Program-made: the position numbers and the translations under genes
Notes under the pieces: generated by a model
What the model was told of the DNA's origin: nothing
Database searches by the model: none
What the model saw: only the letters and a program-made list of their open reading frames with translations
Assembly: GCA_035610835.1 (NCBI GenBank)
Contig: CM069447.1
Span: forward strand, 21,997,259-22,061,258
Length of the DNA stretch: 64,000 nucleotides
Reading direction: 5' to 3'
Source: Ophiura sarsii
Lineage: Eukaryota; Echinodermata; Ophiuroidea; Amphilepidida; Ophiuridae
Shown here: piece after piece, positions 58,501 through 63,838 of the stretch
Layout of the letters: each line of letters opens with the position of its first letter
How positions within the stretch are numbered: position 1 is the stretch's first letter

Positions 58501-61500
58501 CATGTTTTCATCTTTCTTTATTGTTATATGCTTCTTTCAACAACAACAACAACAAAAAAAAAAAAATACTTTCCCAAAAAAAAATAGCGACCCTAGATTT
58601 CCGAAAATTCGGGTCGGTCGGAAAGGGCAAGTCAACTTTTTTTTTTTTTGGCCTTATGGCAGTACCTTGTATAGGTCCATTAGTTATTAAGGCTGTACCT
58701 TTGACTAATATTAATCATCAGGTAAGAGATATGGGGTCAATTGTATAAACCAAAACAGATATTTTTTTTATAAATCAGAAGATTTTAATAAATTAGGTTA
58801 ATTTGGTGCCCCCTGTAAATGAAGGCATATGTTATATACAACCCCTAATTACACCACTGCCCCGTCTATATTGTGTACACTTTTCTTCTTTTCCGTGACA
58901 AAATTAACATTTACAATCTTTTTTTAATATTTTTTTTGTGTACAGGTGGTATGGTATGCCAGATAATCTTCAAACCCAAGGCATCATCTCCGGTCTCTAC
59001 ATGAGTACATATTCTCTAGGGTAAGGCCTAATAATATCCTGAAAGTTCCACACAAAAATAACAATTGAAAGTTTCGCCTGAGTATTAAATGCAAAGAATG
59101 TTGTAAAACTCGCTGCCAAGACCTATCTTAACTATCTTATATTGAAATCAGTTCCAAAACTGCAAGAAATACAAGGTTTTCATCTCTCCCACTTAAAATG
59201 GAATCCCTTCTGCAGATCAAAAGGTTTTGTCATTTGGATCATGTTTCTGAAGATGGCCATACAGTTTCAAAAACTACAGTCACATTCCCTTGAAGAAGCT
59301 TCGTGCTTTAATTCACACTTGATTGATCATTACTTACAATGCGTACGGTGTAATAGTGCAATTTAGTCATGGTCTGCATCCCTAAGCACAGTGAGAGACC
59401 AGGTACTAAATCTGGTTGCCCTGCAGTATGCGTAAGCACCATAATGGCATGTGCTTTTAAAATTGGCGTTCAGTGATGTGTGTTTTGCTTTCGAATAGTA
59501 TGCAGTAGTCATGGACTAGTACCTCTAGCACAGGGGTGGGCAACCTTTTTCAATGAATGGGCCAGATATAAGGAGTGAGAAATTAACTGGGCCGCACCTA
59601 ACCAAATTGTATAGCAATGGCCTGCTGTTGATTTCAAACCTTTGATTCCGAAGACTTTCAAGCATGCAATAGGTGTGTGTGCTTAATAATCTACCGGTAT
59701 TTTCACAAAAACGTAATCTCAATACAATTTACACTTATTTTTGGTACGATTGATGTATATTTTGGCTCTAAACAAGCCGTTACTTAAGAATATTGCAATT
59801 TGGGGAAACATATGCGTGCGTAGCGCGCGAAAAAATTTCATCTGTGTACTTTTGACCATCATAATTCCCTGATTCCTCTTGTCAAATGAACCGACAGTGC
59901 CAATCTCAACCAACACGACGTCAATATTGGGGGAGGGGCCCCCCCTCTGGTTATGCCACTGACAGATGACAATTAATGGGGAAATAGACCTATTGAGGAA
60001 CATCATTTGTGCCGATAAATGCATAGCAGCTAGCTCGTTTTTTGTGAGGATGTCAAATATATTTATTTTTTATTTTTCTTGATACATCTCGCGGGCCGCA
60101 AAGAAACCACTGGCGGGCCGCATGCGGCCCGCGGGCCGTAGGTTGCCCACCCCTGCTCTAGCATGTCTTTAGACCAGGCGCTAATCAATTTGTAAACACT
60201 ACTGATGTAAACAACGGTCACCTCATCTATACAGCTTTCGTTAGGTCTTGGATCCTTGAAAAAAGCCTCCCAGCATTTTTTGATTTGATTGTTGGGAAAG
60301 AGCCAGAGGTCACAGGAAGACAAGTTGGGTGATTAGGGTGGATGTTCCTTCAAATGGGTACCATTTTCATCAAGGTAAGCCTGGGTGAGGCAAGCTTTGT
60401 GAAGACTTGCATTGTCGTGATGCAGCATGATTCGATACCGTCTTTATAGGCTCCATTTCGCAGGTAGATAAGTAGCTGCAGAAATGGGCTTGGCAAATTC
60501 TAGACAGGTTATAATATCCCCACTATATTTACATAAGAGGGAGCTATTAGACTGTGATGTAAAGGATGGCATAACACAATAAAAACAGTATTGTCTTGTG
60601 TATAGCTGCCTTTCGTGACAGAACTTACTGATCCGCCCTTGTGCCTGTGCATCATGAGCAGGTATAAACTAAATCAGCCCTTTTATGGCAAAAGAATGTA
60701 TCTTATATGTAGTTTTCTAACAGTATACTTCCTTTTAACATGATCAAAGTTAGCTTTTTTCTCCATAAATCATGTAGTGGTAAAAGCCAGTATATTACTT
60801 TTATTGTCTTTACAAGTTGCAACCTTTTCCAAAGTGAGGATTATTGAACTAAGTTAACACAATCCATGTTAAAAGGAAGTATATCATTAGGAAAGTATAT
60901 ATAAGATACATCCTTTTGCCATAAAAGGGCTGACATGGGCAAGCCCGTCTGATGTGTGTGGCACACACTCTCGCAACCATAAGGGATTTCATTTGCACAC
61001 CCCCCCCCCCCCCTCCCCCCTGGTTATAAATAAGCTTCATATCTGTTGCCAATTTGGAACTGATAAAACTATAATTAAATGATTTGTTAACCCCCTGGGG
61101 TCTACCTGTCTATCTTACAGTGGTTCTGATTGGTTTATTACGAGATGTACTCATATGAATAGCCAATTCAAATGCTGCTTGTAAAATGTTTCACTCCCAT
61201 CTTTATCAGGGATACAATTTTTCTAACAATGTCTCTCATTGGTTCAATAAATAATGTATCCATCTTTTTAACCAATCGGCCGGTAGTTCTCAGGGGTTTA
61301 ATTTCATTCATGCCAGTTGTCCGAGCCTTTATATTATTCACATTATTTCTCTTGTAAATAGCATTGGCAATCCTGTCATTTTAAAGGGAGGTGTTAACCC
61401 TTTTTTAGATTTTGACCAAAAAGTGTCAACAAATTGATTTTTTTAAATTCTCAAACATGAATTTGTTTACCTTTTTTGTGTCTTACGGTGATTTTGGTGC

Positions 61501-62266
61501 AATTTAGTCATTTTTTTACTAAAAACTGATTTTGTTACGTTGTCCAAAAAAAAATTAACCAAAATAGTGAATTTTTAAAAACCTGAATTTTAGTGGATTT
61601 GATAGCAAAATGGATTCTCTGACTCGTTTTCTCTCAAAAACTGTAAACTTGTATGAACATCACATAGTTCAACAGTTAAAGCGCTTGATACACTTGTATG
61701 TGAAAAGGGTTAACACCCCCTAACATAATGTCTTTCGTCACCATCTTTCCCGTTGCATGTTTCAGAAACTTTTCCCAACTTTCAAGGTCTATCGGAAGGA
61801 TTACTGAACCAATACTAGACAAGTTTGTACTTATTTCAATACATTTCTCAAGGTGATTCCAAATATGGTAATCAAATTCAATAATTTTGACATTTTTGAA
61901 ACATTTTGTGACATTTTAGAAACATTTTGTGACATTTTGGAATGTCGTCTGCAGAGACACGCCTGCTGCATGGAAAGTGTAAGATATGCTTCTAACTGCA
62001 GTTTTACTTGATATTAGTTATGGATTGTAGGACTGGGTCTTGGACTGCTCGGTCTGGGTTGGGCTATTATAGTGATCCTGTATTTTATGATGATGTCTTT
62101 GTATCATACACTTCACAGCTGTTTTGCCGGACCATCCATGGCCGGTATCATGATAGATCAGTTTGGCTTCAATCGGTCGTCCACCATCTTTGCCGGTGCT
62201 TGTTTTGCAGTGACCATTGGTCTGGGGCTTTTCAGTAGTTGGGAGTTCCAGTGTGGATACGGGTAA
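27938..62266 (+). CDS. SLC18B1: SLC18B1-like vesicular transporter (major facilitator superfamily), 12 coding exons
   Basis: Joined exons: 27938-28597, 29998-30093, 31129-31202, 33422-33569, 34079-34147, 36661-36748, 40866-41002, 41441-41539, 43772-43863, 48107-48202, 58946-59020, 62119-62266. Total 1,782 nt in one frame, 593 residues. Human SLC18B1 (456 aa) is a vesicular polyamine transporter of the drug:H+ antiporter type. Seen here: LLPFFPIQ in TM1; VGAKFMFLSGLF; the motif-C-like LGPPVGGILYQ; GFLDPTLS at the start of the second half; and CFAGPSMAGIMIDQFGF near the end. Twelve hydrophobic segments are plausible. Residues 1-190 form an extra hydrophilic Ser/Asp/Glu-rich domain. The stop coincides with a good splice donor, so a further exon may exist beyond 62266. 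Confidence 0.93.
28602..28917. mobile_element. MITE at the SLC18B1 exon 1 donor, TSD TAA
   Basis: Left end GGCAACAACAAAAAAAGG with TTTGTCTCAAATGAC, right end GTCATTTGAGACAAACC..GTGCC, flanked by TAA at 28599-28601 and 28918-28920. The left TAA is positions +2 to +4 of the donor GTAAGG. The interior is T-rich with four TTTTTTTCAA units. Confidence 0.9.
28960..29215. repeat. Dispersed repeat shared with 4948-5180
   Basis: Inverted relative of the CtIP intron 5 copy, e.g. GGTAATCAGACTTTGTAATC and GTTTGCTGACAACATGTC. Both inner ends carry GACATGTTG-like motifs, so it may be an old MITE itself. Confidence 0.65.
29641..29962. mobile_element. Harbinger-like MITE family L (copy 2), TSD TAA
   Basis: GGCCAAACAAAGAAGATAGT at the left and its inverse at the right, as in 13972-14240, with internal CATAGACCTACGCGCCGTAG and AATGTGGGCGGGCTTCTGAG. 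TAA at 29638-29640 and 29963-29965. It ends 35 bp before exon 2. Confidence 0.9.
29998..30093 (+). CDS. SLC18B1: SLC18B1 exon 2 (residues 221-252)
   Basis: Acceptor TGCCTACAG, donor TAT|GTAAGT. It encodes AANKGVSTTVTGFIFGIYAL and VQFISSPIFGKY, matching human SNTIIGMIFGCFALFELLAS and VFGNY (TM2). An hAT-type repeat starts 10 nt into the next intron. Confidence 0.92.
30103..30352. mobile_element. hAT-like element, right end missing, at the exon 2 donor
   Basis: Left TIR CAGTGGCGTAGCTAGG starts 10 nt after the exon 2 border. The interior shares CCGACAGTGCCAATCTCAAC with 31216-31559. No matching right terminus was found. Confidence 0.7.
30753..30920. mobile_element. hAT-like element fragment with poly-G
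   Basis: CAGTGGCGTAACTAG followed by long G tracts (30780, 30822). The right end was not found. Flanking duplicated TAGGCTTGTAACATTCAAA occurs at 30415 and 30691. Confidence 0.55.
31129..31202 (+). CDS. SLC18B1: SLC18B1 exon 3 (residues 253-277)
   Basis: Acceptor TTTTATAG, donor TTTGG|GTAAGA. It encodes VPVVGAKFMFLSGLFITGGS and NLLFG; VGAKFMF is nearly identical to human IGAKFMF (loop 2-3/TM3). An hAT-type repeat starts 14 nt into the next intron. Confidence 0.93.
31216..31559. mobile_element. hAT-like MITE near the exon 3 donor
   Basis: Ends TAGTGGCGTAACTAGG and GGTTACGCCACAT. The flanks resemble each other but are not an exact 8-bp duplication. The body (GTACATTTTGGCTCTAAACA, TGTACTTTTGACCGTC) recurs at 59727-59962. 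Confidence 0.75.
31856..32208. mobile_element. TTAA MITE (relative of 16872-17589)
   Basis: AGGTAGATGTTCCCATTG at the left and GATCGGAACATCCAGCT at the right, TTAA at 31852-31855 and 32209-32212. It shares inverted internal blocks with the 17100 region. The right TTAA is also the left target of the next element. Confidence 0.8.
32213..32589. mobile_element. TTAA MITE, back to back with the previous one
   Basis: AGGTATATTATATGATCTTT and the imperfect inverse near 32562-32589, TTAA at 32209-32212 and 32590-32593. The central part is an extended palindrome (AAACCATGATTTTGA at 32432; inverse at 32354). Confidence 0.85.
33422..33569 (+). CDS. SLC18B1: SLC18B1 exon 4 (residues 277-326)
   Basis: Acceptor TTATTCCAG, donor ATGATT|GTGAGT. 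It encodes VLGKLPDGKEFIIWCFVVRS, then FEALGAAAGMTALYTTVART and FPDRVAQMI. This covers TM4 and matches human LDRVPDGPVFIAMCFLVR. Confidence 0.93.
33845..34060. repeat. TTAA-family fragment
   Basis: TTAAGGGGGCTGTGCACCTT then AAAGGGTTCAATGAATCCAA and GACCAAAAAGTGCCAAAAAC, as in the 10491 and 21180 copies. It ends just before exon 5. Confidence 0.55.
34079..34147 (+). CDS. SLC18B1: SLC18B1 exon 5 (residues 327-349), motif C
   Basis: Acceptor CATCATAG, donor TACCAG|GTAAAT. It encodes GIIETTAGVGIMLGPPVGGI then LYQ, the conserved antiporter-type motif in TM5 (human GLGLILGPPVGGFLYQ). A degenerate second copy lies at 35818-35868. Confidence 0.95.
34209..34534. mobile_element. Harbinger-like MITE family U (copy 1), TSD TGA
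   Basis: GGCCCAAAAAAAAAAGTTGA with CTTGCCCTTTC, inverted at the right, TGA at 34206-34208 and 34535-34537. It is the inverted relative of 58326-58653. It starts 62 nt into SLC18B1 intron 5. Confidence 0.85.
34772..35210. mobile_element. MITE with internal tandem repeats
   Basis: GACCCCGTACACACTA and TAGTGTGTACGGGGTC ends. Inside, 75-90 bp units built on CGCTTCATTCAATGAACAAT and GAAGGGAGCGTACACA are tandemly repeated. Confidence 0.85.
35608..35815. mobile_element. Dispersed TIR repeat, family Y (copy 2, truncated)
   Basis: AACACTTTCCACACGGCAGT and CATATTTGGAATCACCGTGA. It stops at GGTTTCTGAAAAACAA, where it meets a copy of SLC18B1 exon 5. Confidence 0.75.
35818..35868 (+). pseudogene. Degenerate copy of SLC18B1 exon 5
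   Basis: TCATGCTAGGCCCTCCGGTA and TGTACCAG|GTGAAT match the true exon at 34079-34147, including the donor. One base is missing near the end, which breaks the frame. No acceptor is adjacent, so it is read as a non-functional duplicate. Confidence 0.85.
36010..36275 (-). mobile_element. TIR element with tRNA-like core, family T (copy 2)
   Basis: Left CCCTAACTCTACTACACCAC and right GTGGTGTAGTAGGGTTTGGG are inverted. The minus strand carries GCCGTGGTGTAGTGG (A-box-like) and GGTTCAAATCC (perfect B box, 36083-36093). Same order as 7843-8118. Confidence 0.7.
36335..36490 (-). mobile_element. Family T element (copy 3, partial)
   Basis: CCCTACTACACCATACGGCA, then B box GGTTCAAATCC (minus, 36418-36428) and A-box-like GTGGTGTAGTGG. 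It ends at CCACTACAC without the distal third. Confidence 0.7.
36661..36748 (+). CDS. SLC18B1: SLC18B1 exon 6 (residues 350-379)
   Basis: Acceptor ATTCCTAG, donor CTCAAG|GTAAGA. It encodes VGGYQLPFMCLGVAVILSVI and LNIFLLPSQ (TM6), parallel to human FGYEVPFIVLGCVVLLMVPL and NMYILPN. Confidence 0.92.
37040..37145 (-). mobile_element. tRNA-derived SINE fragment
   Basis: The minus strand has GGGTTCAATTCCTGG (B box) with GCTTGGCTCTATTTGATAGG upstream. The cloverleaf is incomplete. An adjacent poly-G run lies at 37028-37046. Confidence 0.45.
37229..37451. mobile_element. Dispersed TIR repeat, family Y (copy 3, most complete)
   Basis: TAACACTTTCCATGCGGC and GCCGCGTGGAAAGTGTTG ends. The interior matches the other copies (AATACTAGGCATGTTTGTAC, CATATTTGG). 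Confidence 0.75.
37898..38080. repeat. 90-bp tandem duplication
   Basis: AATGTTTCTAGTGTGACAAT begins copies at 37898 and 37988; they differ at only a few positions. Confidence 0.9.
38123..38445. mobile_element. hAT MITE, TSD GTTTCACG
   Basis: CAGTGGCGTACCCAG and CTGGGTACGCCACTG with exact 8-bp duplications at 38115-38122 and 38446-38453. It contains a 27-nt G run at about 38268 and repeated GTACCGACR motifs. It abuts a LINE fragment. Confidence 0.95.
38446..38885 (-). mobile_element. LINE polymerase fragment (Jockey/CR1-like)
   Basis: The minus strand gives KLQNDLDQLQQWEADC, stop, MEFHPKKCQILHVTNKRN and then HILEEADTAKYLGVNI..NWNHHI, typical of the reverse-transcriptase C-terminal part of LINEs. 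One in-frame stop (in place of Trp) and missing ends show it is dead. Confidence 0.75.
39072..39496. mobile_element. Harbinger-like MITE, TSD TAA
   Basis: GGCCAAACTAATTAAATAGT with TCTCAAAGCTC, inverted at the right (GAGCTTTGAGACAAACTATT..TTTGGCC), TAA at 39069-39071 and 39497-39499. Confidence 0.88.
39650..39890. repeat. Short GGAGAGTGTTTTGGA repeats
   Basis: TTTTGGAGAGTGTTTTGGAT occurs at 39670 and 39751, with partial complements (CTCTCCAAAACAGCC, AATGCTCTCC) downstream. Class unknown. Confidence 0.5.
40393..40833. mobile_element. TTAA-family MITE (relative of 16860-19666)
   Basis: GGGGGGACTCAAGGAAGT and ACTTCCTTGAGTCCCCCC, TTAA at 40389-40392 and 40834-40837. It ends 30 bp before exon 7. 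Confidence 0.85.
40866..41002 (+). CDS. SLC18B1: SLC18B1 exon 7 (residues 379-424)
   Basis: Acceptor TGCTACAG, donor CATGAG|GTAGAC. It encodes the central loop and TM7 with IGFLDPTLSTHLHE, matching human FGFLDPTLSLFVLE. 137 nt, phases match. Confidence 0.93.
41441..41539 (+). CDS. SLC18B1: SLC18B1 exon 8 (residues 425-457)
   Basis: Acceptor CGTTCCCAG, donor TCAAAG|GTGAGC. It encodes FSLSPTVIGMFFFIGSGVYA then FMSPFCGYLADSK (TM8 and the loop 8-9 G-x-LADK-like motif; human SPLFGLLSDK). Confidence 0.93.
41783..41866. repeat. Short hairpin (inverted repeat)
   Basis: GGGTCTTTAAGAAAAA pairs with TTTTTCTTAAAGACCC around a 50-bp loop. Probably a small MITE. Confidence 0.7.
42013..42540. repeat. 44-bp tandem repeat, 12 copies
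   Basis: Each unit starts GATGCGATCTGTGAAAACCC and contains CACATGATGGGATTTATCAT. Starts are at 42013, 42057, 42101 and so on to 42497 with no indels and only a few C/T changes. It lies in SLC18B1 intron 8. Confidence 0.97.
42837..43433. mobile_element. Inverted-repeat element with about 65-bp termini
   Basis: TTTAGAACGGGAGATATGCT..CAGCAAACATGAGGAAG and the inverse at 43375-43433. AACTTGTAAGAATGCC and other interior parts are unique. Superfamily unknown. Confidence 0.75.
43772..43863 (+). CDS. SLC18B1: SLC18B1 exon 9 (residues 458-488)
   Basis: Acceptor TTTTTTCAG, donor CCAAA|GTAAGT. It encodes MTRTMMVLGFFITGVGYLLL then GPSGLLKLP (TM9), parallel to human LVFGNLITAGCYMLLGPVP. Confidence 0.92.
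44226..46615. repeat. AGGTCA-rich tandem array (100-130 bp units) with a 687-bp higher-order duplication
   Basis: Units contain CCGTAAGGCCTATCTTGATG, TGTGTTCTTTTTGCTGATTA and then AGGTCATCGGAGGTCA or AGGTCATTCAAGGTCA followed by GGGGTCAAATA. About 20 units. 44618-45304 is repeated nearly exactly as 45305-45991. Open frames here are repeat artefacts. It lies in SLC18B1 intron 9. Confidence 0.95.
47293..47764. mobile_element. pogo/Tigger-like MITE, TSD TA
   Basis: CAGTCCAACCTCATTTATTC and TCCGGATAACCGAGGTTGG with ACTG, flanked by TA at 47291-47292 and 47765-47766. These match the general Tigger/pogo end pattern. Contains an internal near-exact tandem duplication (CATTCAGTACCCTT..GAGGTTGGACTG). 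Confidence 0.88.
47820..48062. mobile_element. Dispersed TIR repeat, family Y (copy 4)
   Basis: AACATTTTCCACACAGC and CTGCCGCATGGAAAGCGTTA ends. It lies directly upstream of exon 10; its right half plus the exon border is duplicated at 61762-62073. Confidence 0.78.
48107..48202 (+). CDS. SLC18B1: SLC18B1 exon 10 (residues 488-520)
   Basis: Acceptor TATCCACAG, donor GCAGT|GTGAGT. It encodes ELWIVGLGLGLLGLGWACST then VPPFQDMLLTAV (TM10; human QLWLLVLILVVSGLSAGMSI and IPTFPEIL). A partial copy of its first half lies at about 62013-62073. A MITE begins 13 nt into the next intron. Confidence 0.92.
48215..48553. mobile_element. Harbinger-like MITE near the exon 10 donor
   Basis: GGGGGAAAAAACAAAG with TTTCTCAGAAACC, inverse AATGTTTCTGAGACAAACC and TTTGCC at the right, TAA at 48212-48214 and 48554-48556. 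It starts at intron base +13. Confidence 0.8.
49165..49222. repeat. ACTCGAA satellite at the LINE 3' end
   Basis: AAATTATAAACTCGAAACTT repeated about three times, preceded by a poly-C run at 49125-49149. The same motif borders the 5' side of the LINE at 53000-53375. Confidence 0.8.
49437..50558. mobile_element. Composite insertion: two direct 185-bp MITE copies flanking 750 bp
   Basis: CATGCCTAAACCACTTCACC begins copies at 49438 and 50374; each ends with AAGTGGTACGGGCATGG, an imperfect inverse of the start. The first has a 5-bp insertion (CCCCG) in its right end. The middle segment (49627-50373) has TTCAAAATCTTTTAAAAA-type repeats and a poly-G run but no gene. It splits the LINE after the GHITR codons. 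Confidence 0.75.
51259..51599. mobile_element. hAT MITE, TSD TCTGACGC, inside the LINE
   Basis: CAGTGGCGTAGCTCAGG and CCTAGCTACGCCACTG with exact duplications at 51251-51258 and 51600-51607. Removing the element and one duplication restores the RT coding context GRGVRQGC. Contains poly-G and poly-C tracts near the ends. Confidence 0.96.
51671..52061. mobile_element. Near-perfect palindromic MITE inside the LINE
   Basis: TACACTCTAAGAAATTAAAG and TTTTTTCTAAGCGTGTA ends. The whole length folds back (CCTGCCAGGAGAACC..GGTTCTCCTGGCAGG). Built of AAGAACC/GGTTCTT units with an internal duplication ACAGAACCATTTTTGGTT. Confidence 0.9.
53000..53376. repeat. ACTCGAA satellite (7-8 bp units)
   Basis: Runs of AACTCGAAACTCGAAACTCG with interspersed AAATTATAAACTCG and AAAATGAAACTCG variants. 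The first residues of the adjacent LINE frame are translated satellite. Confidence 0.9.
53380..53860. other. Intronic, nothing recognised
   Basis: AT-rich with no coding or repeat ends seen. It belongs to SLC18B1 intron 10. Confidence 0.4.
53865..54375. repeat. Diverged about 245-bp tandem duplication
   Basis: Paired landmarks: GCAAATCCAA at 53879 and 54122, CTTTGAGATACACA, TTAGGTAGGGAGTGTTTCTG against TTAGGTTAGGAGTGTTTCTG, and CTCGCTATGGCAACATTAGG against CTCCCTATGGTAAAATTAGG. Confidence 0.75.
54985..55890. repeat. About 180-bp tandem repeat, five copies, with an inverted head
   Basis: CTGGGTTTTTAATAAAAATA-like starts at 55119, 55298, 55478, 55663 and 55831. Each has AATTGGCCCACTC, TTTCATGAAATTCTTATTG and GTGTAGCTTAGTACTGGGGC. 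The first about 90 bp (54990-55078) are an inverted partial unit. Confidence 0.92.
56125..56275. repeat. ACTCGAA satellite (second array)
   Basis: Same unit as 53000-53376, with CTCAAAATTATAAACTCGAT variants. Flanking TAACACACT is shared by both arrays. Confidence 0.9.
56380..58320. other. Intronic, no gene recognised
   Basis: Short AT runs (56755-56780), repeated TTCGCG/CGCGAATC motifs at 56540-56850, and a fragment of the 17215 SINE (GGATGATCCCCTACTCTT at 57615). No coding support. Confidence 0.4.
58326..58653. mobile_element. Harbinger-like MITE family U (copy 2), TSD TTA
   Basis: GGCCAACAAAAAAAAGTTGA with CTTGCCCTTTC and the inverse at the right, TTA at 58323-58325 and 58654-58656. Inverted relative to 34209-34534 (shared CGACCCTAGATTTCCG). 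Confidence 0.88.
58946..59020 (+). CDS. SLC18B1: SLC18B1 exon 11 (residues 520-545)
   Basis: Acceptor GTGTACAG, donor CTAGG|GTAAGG. It encodes WYGMPDNLQTQGIISGLYMS then TYSLG, matching human GLSTLGLVSGLFSAMWSIG (TM11). The donor continues GTAAGGCCTAA, which looks like a MITE terminus or excision scar. Confidence 0.9.
59531..60155. mobile_element. hAT element remnant, TSD CTCTAGCA, with a nested hAT fragment
   Basis: CAGGGGTGGGCAACCTTTTT and TAGGTTGCCCACCCCTG with exact duplications at 59523-59530 and 60156-60163, and GGGCCGC-rich subterminal DNA as in Charlie-type hAT elements. About 59705-59962 is a second hAT MITE, the family of 31216-31559, ending TTATGCCACTG. Confidence 0.9.
60164..60440 (-). 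mobile_element. mariner-type transposase fragment
   Basis: The minus strand reads RIMLHHDNASLHKACLTQAY, then HPPYSPNLSSCDLWLFPNNQ (the DDE-domain HDNA and SPDLAP-CDFxLFP pattern) and KKCWEAFFKDPR. The start is missing and the end is interrupted by the hAT element at 59531-60155. Confidence 0.8.
60674..60933. mobile_element. MITE with about 68-bp TIRs
   Basis: TCAGCCCTTTTATGGCAAAA, GTATCTTATATGTAGTTTTC and ACTTCCTTTTAACATG, inverted at 60866-60933. Confidence 0.85.
60985..61384. other. Poly-C tract and unassigned intron sequence
   Basis: C run at 60998-61018. The remainder has no recognised feature. Confidence 0.4.
61385..61733. mobile_element. TTAA-family element (diverged)
   Basis: AGGGAGGTGTTAACCCTTTT and AAAAGGGTTAACACCCCCT ends after TTAA at 61381-61384. 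Interior TTTTGACCAAAAAGTGTCAA resembles the other family members. Confidence 0.65.
61762..62073 (+). pseudogene. Duplicate of family Y repeat plus the 5' part of SLC18B1 exon 10
   Basis: 61762-61978 copies the right part of 47868-48062. The copy then runs through AAGATATGCTTCTAACTGCA and TTATGGATTGTAGGACTGGG to CTGCTCGGTCTGGGTTGGGC, matching intron 9/exon 10. The true acceptor (TATCCACAG) is replaced by TTGATATTAG. The copy stops after the codons for GLGLLGLLGLGW-type sequence and runs into intron 11, 45 bp before exon 12. Confidence 0.85.
62119..62266 (+). CDS. SLC18B1: SLC18B1 exon 12, last recognised exon (residues 545-593)
   Basis: Acceptor CTTCACAG. It encodes CFAGPSMAGIMIDQFGFNRS, then STIFAGACFAVTIGLGLFSS and WEFQCGYG, then TAA at 62264. 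It matches human GAFMGPTLGGFLYEKIGFEW and TM12. The reading stop lies inside GG|GTAAGG, a consensus donor, and the human protein continues about 30 residues further, so a spliced longer C terminus is possible. No such exon was recognised before 64000. Confidence 0.85.
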
Positions 62267-62562
62267 GGGTAGAAACATATTAGAATAGCTCTACTGGGTT
62301 TTTTCAATATCATATCAACAACAGATCAATGATTGGCCCCAGTGACTTGGGGGGAGGGAGGGAAACAGGCTATATACTTTATCGACACCGGGACTTTCGA
62401 TTGCCACAAATTAAAAAAAAATTGCATGTTGAGAGATGGCAGTTTTTATTCGTTTTTGTCATAAGTATGGTGTTTTGTTCTATATAATTACGCAAGTTGG
62501 GCTCGATAGTTATTTTTCTAACATATAATGCACAATGTTGTGCTTGCGGGACTCTCCTTTAA

Positions 62563-62970
62563 AGGGACATTAAGTGGTGTTGACAATTTTAATGTTTAAA
62601 AATTTACTTCAGAATTCAAGATGAACATTAAAAATTGCCATTATTGTTGTTTCTACTAACAAAAACACAGCAAAACTTGATTAAAACAATACCATCGCTA
62701 TTTATTGAAAAACGCCCTCTATGCAAATATGGTTCACGTTATGTATCACACGTACTGCAGGGGGGATACTGTCGGACGTAAAATGCTGATCTGCCGGAGA
62801 TCAGCATTTTTGAATCGACGTTTTGTTGTACAAAGAGGGCTGATTTTTATTAATCCTTATAGGTGTAAGTTCATACATGTAATACAATTGTTAAAATATA
62901 CAAATTCCAGTTTTTATCAGTTTATATTATAATTGAGGGCGCTGCCTCTACCACATCTCTTAATGCCCCT
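62563..62970. mobile_element. TTAA MITE with central hairpin
   Basis: AGGGACATTAAG and CTTAATGCCCCT ends, TTAA at 62559-62562 and 62971-62974. ATGCTGATCT..AGATCAGCAT near 62783-62810 is a perfect 10-bp-arm palindrome at the centre. Confidence 0.82.
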
Positions 62971-62974
62971 TTAA

Positions 62975-63838
62975 GATACCTAGCTAGTGATGTGAAAAAA
63001 CCCACTATCTCTAATAGCTGCCATTGTAGAATGACCTGGCTCCAAGGTAGTCAATCAATTAGGAATGAAAAAGGATTTCAAGTGCTTTTTGGGGGGTATG
63101 TACATGTAGAGGGGTTATGCCGAGGTAGAGGTTACTTGCATATAAAGGGTTCAACAAAAGAAAGTATACCACTTTGTTTATGTCATTTTGAGTAACATTC
63201 AACTTTTCTTTTGACCAAACAGGCTAGATAGGCATTTAGATGAACCTTTTAGGCATACTTTGATACCAAATTTGCCCCTAACAACAAAGATAAACCATGA
63301 TTAGCACCATTTAAAGAAAAATATCCCATTTTCAGAGTACACACCACCAAATAATATTTTTCATTTTGGCCATACACGGCAGTGTTTGAAATTAAGATTG
63401 ACCCCATCATAAGTCTAAATTTAACATCCTAGAAAGGTAAAAGTGCTGTAAATGTACCAAAATGTTTCATAATTTGGCATTTGTAGGTTATTTCCTCCAC
63501 ATTAGGCCCAACATCTCTAGCTTTTTCTTGAATAATATCATTTTACACGATTTCACTGTTTCCACCAATTTAGAGCTAAAACCCCTGATCTAAGAATATA
63601 GGCAGCCTATCGAACCTAAGATAGATATCATTGGCCCGTAGCGGGGGAAAATGCTGGTTACCCCCTACAAAAGTGATTGTTTTTAAGCAGAAGACATCTA
63701 GATCTTCAATAAAAACAATGATTTGAATGAACCAGTTAGCTCTAAAGGTGAAAAGAATTAACACGAACTTGACCTCTTTACCACACAAAGCAATAGGGAC
63801 CTGATTTGGTGGTGTGGGACCTTCAAAAGTCGCATTTT
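62975..63838. other. No gene recognised
   Basis: AT-rich sequence downstream of the last recognised SLC18B1 exon. I found no exon that would extend the C terminus. Confidence 0.4.
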
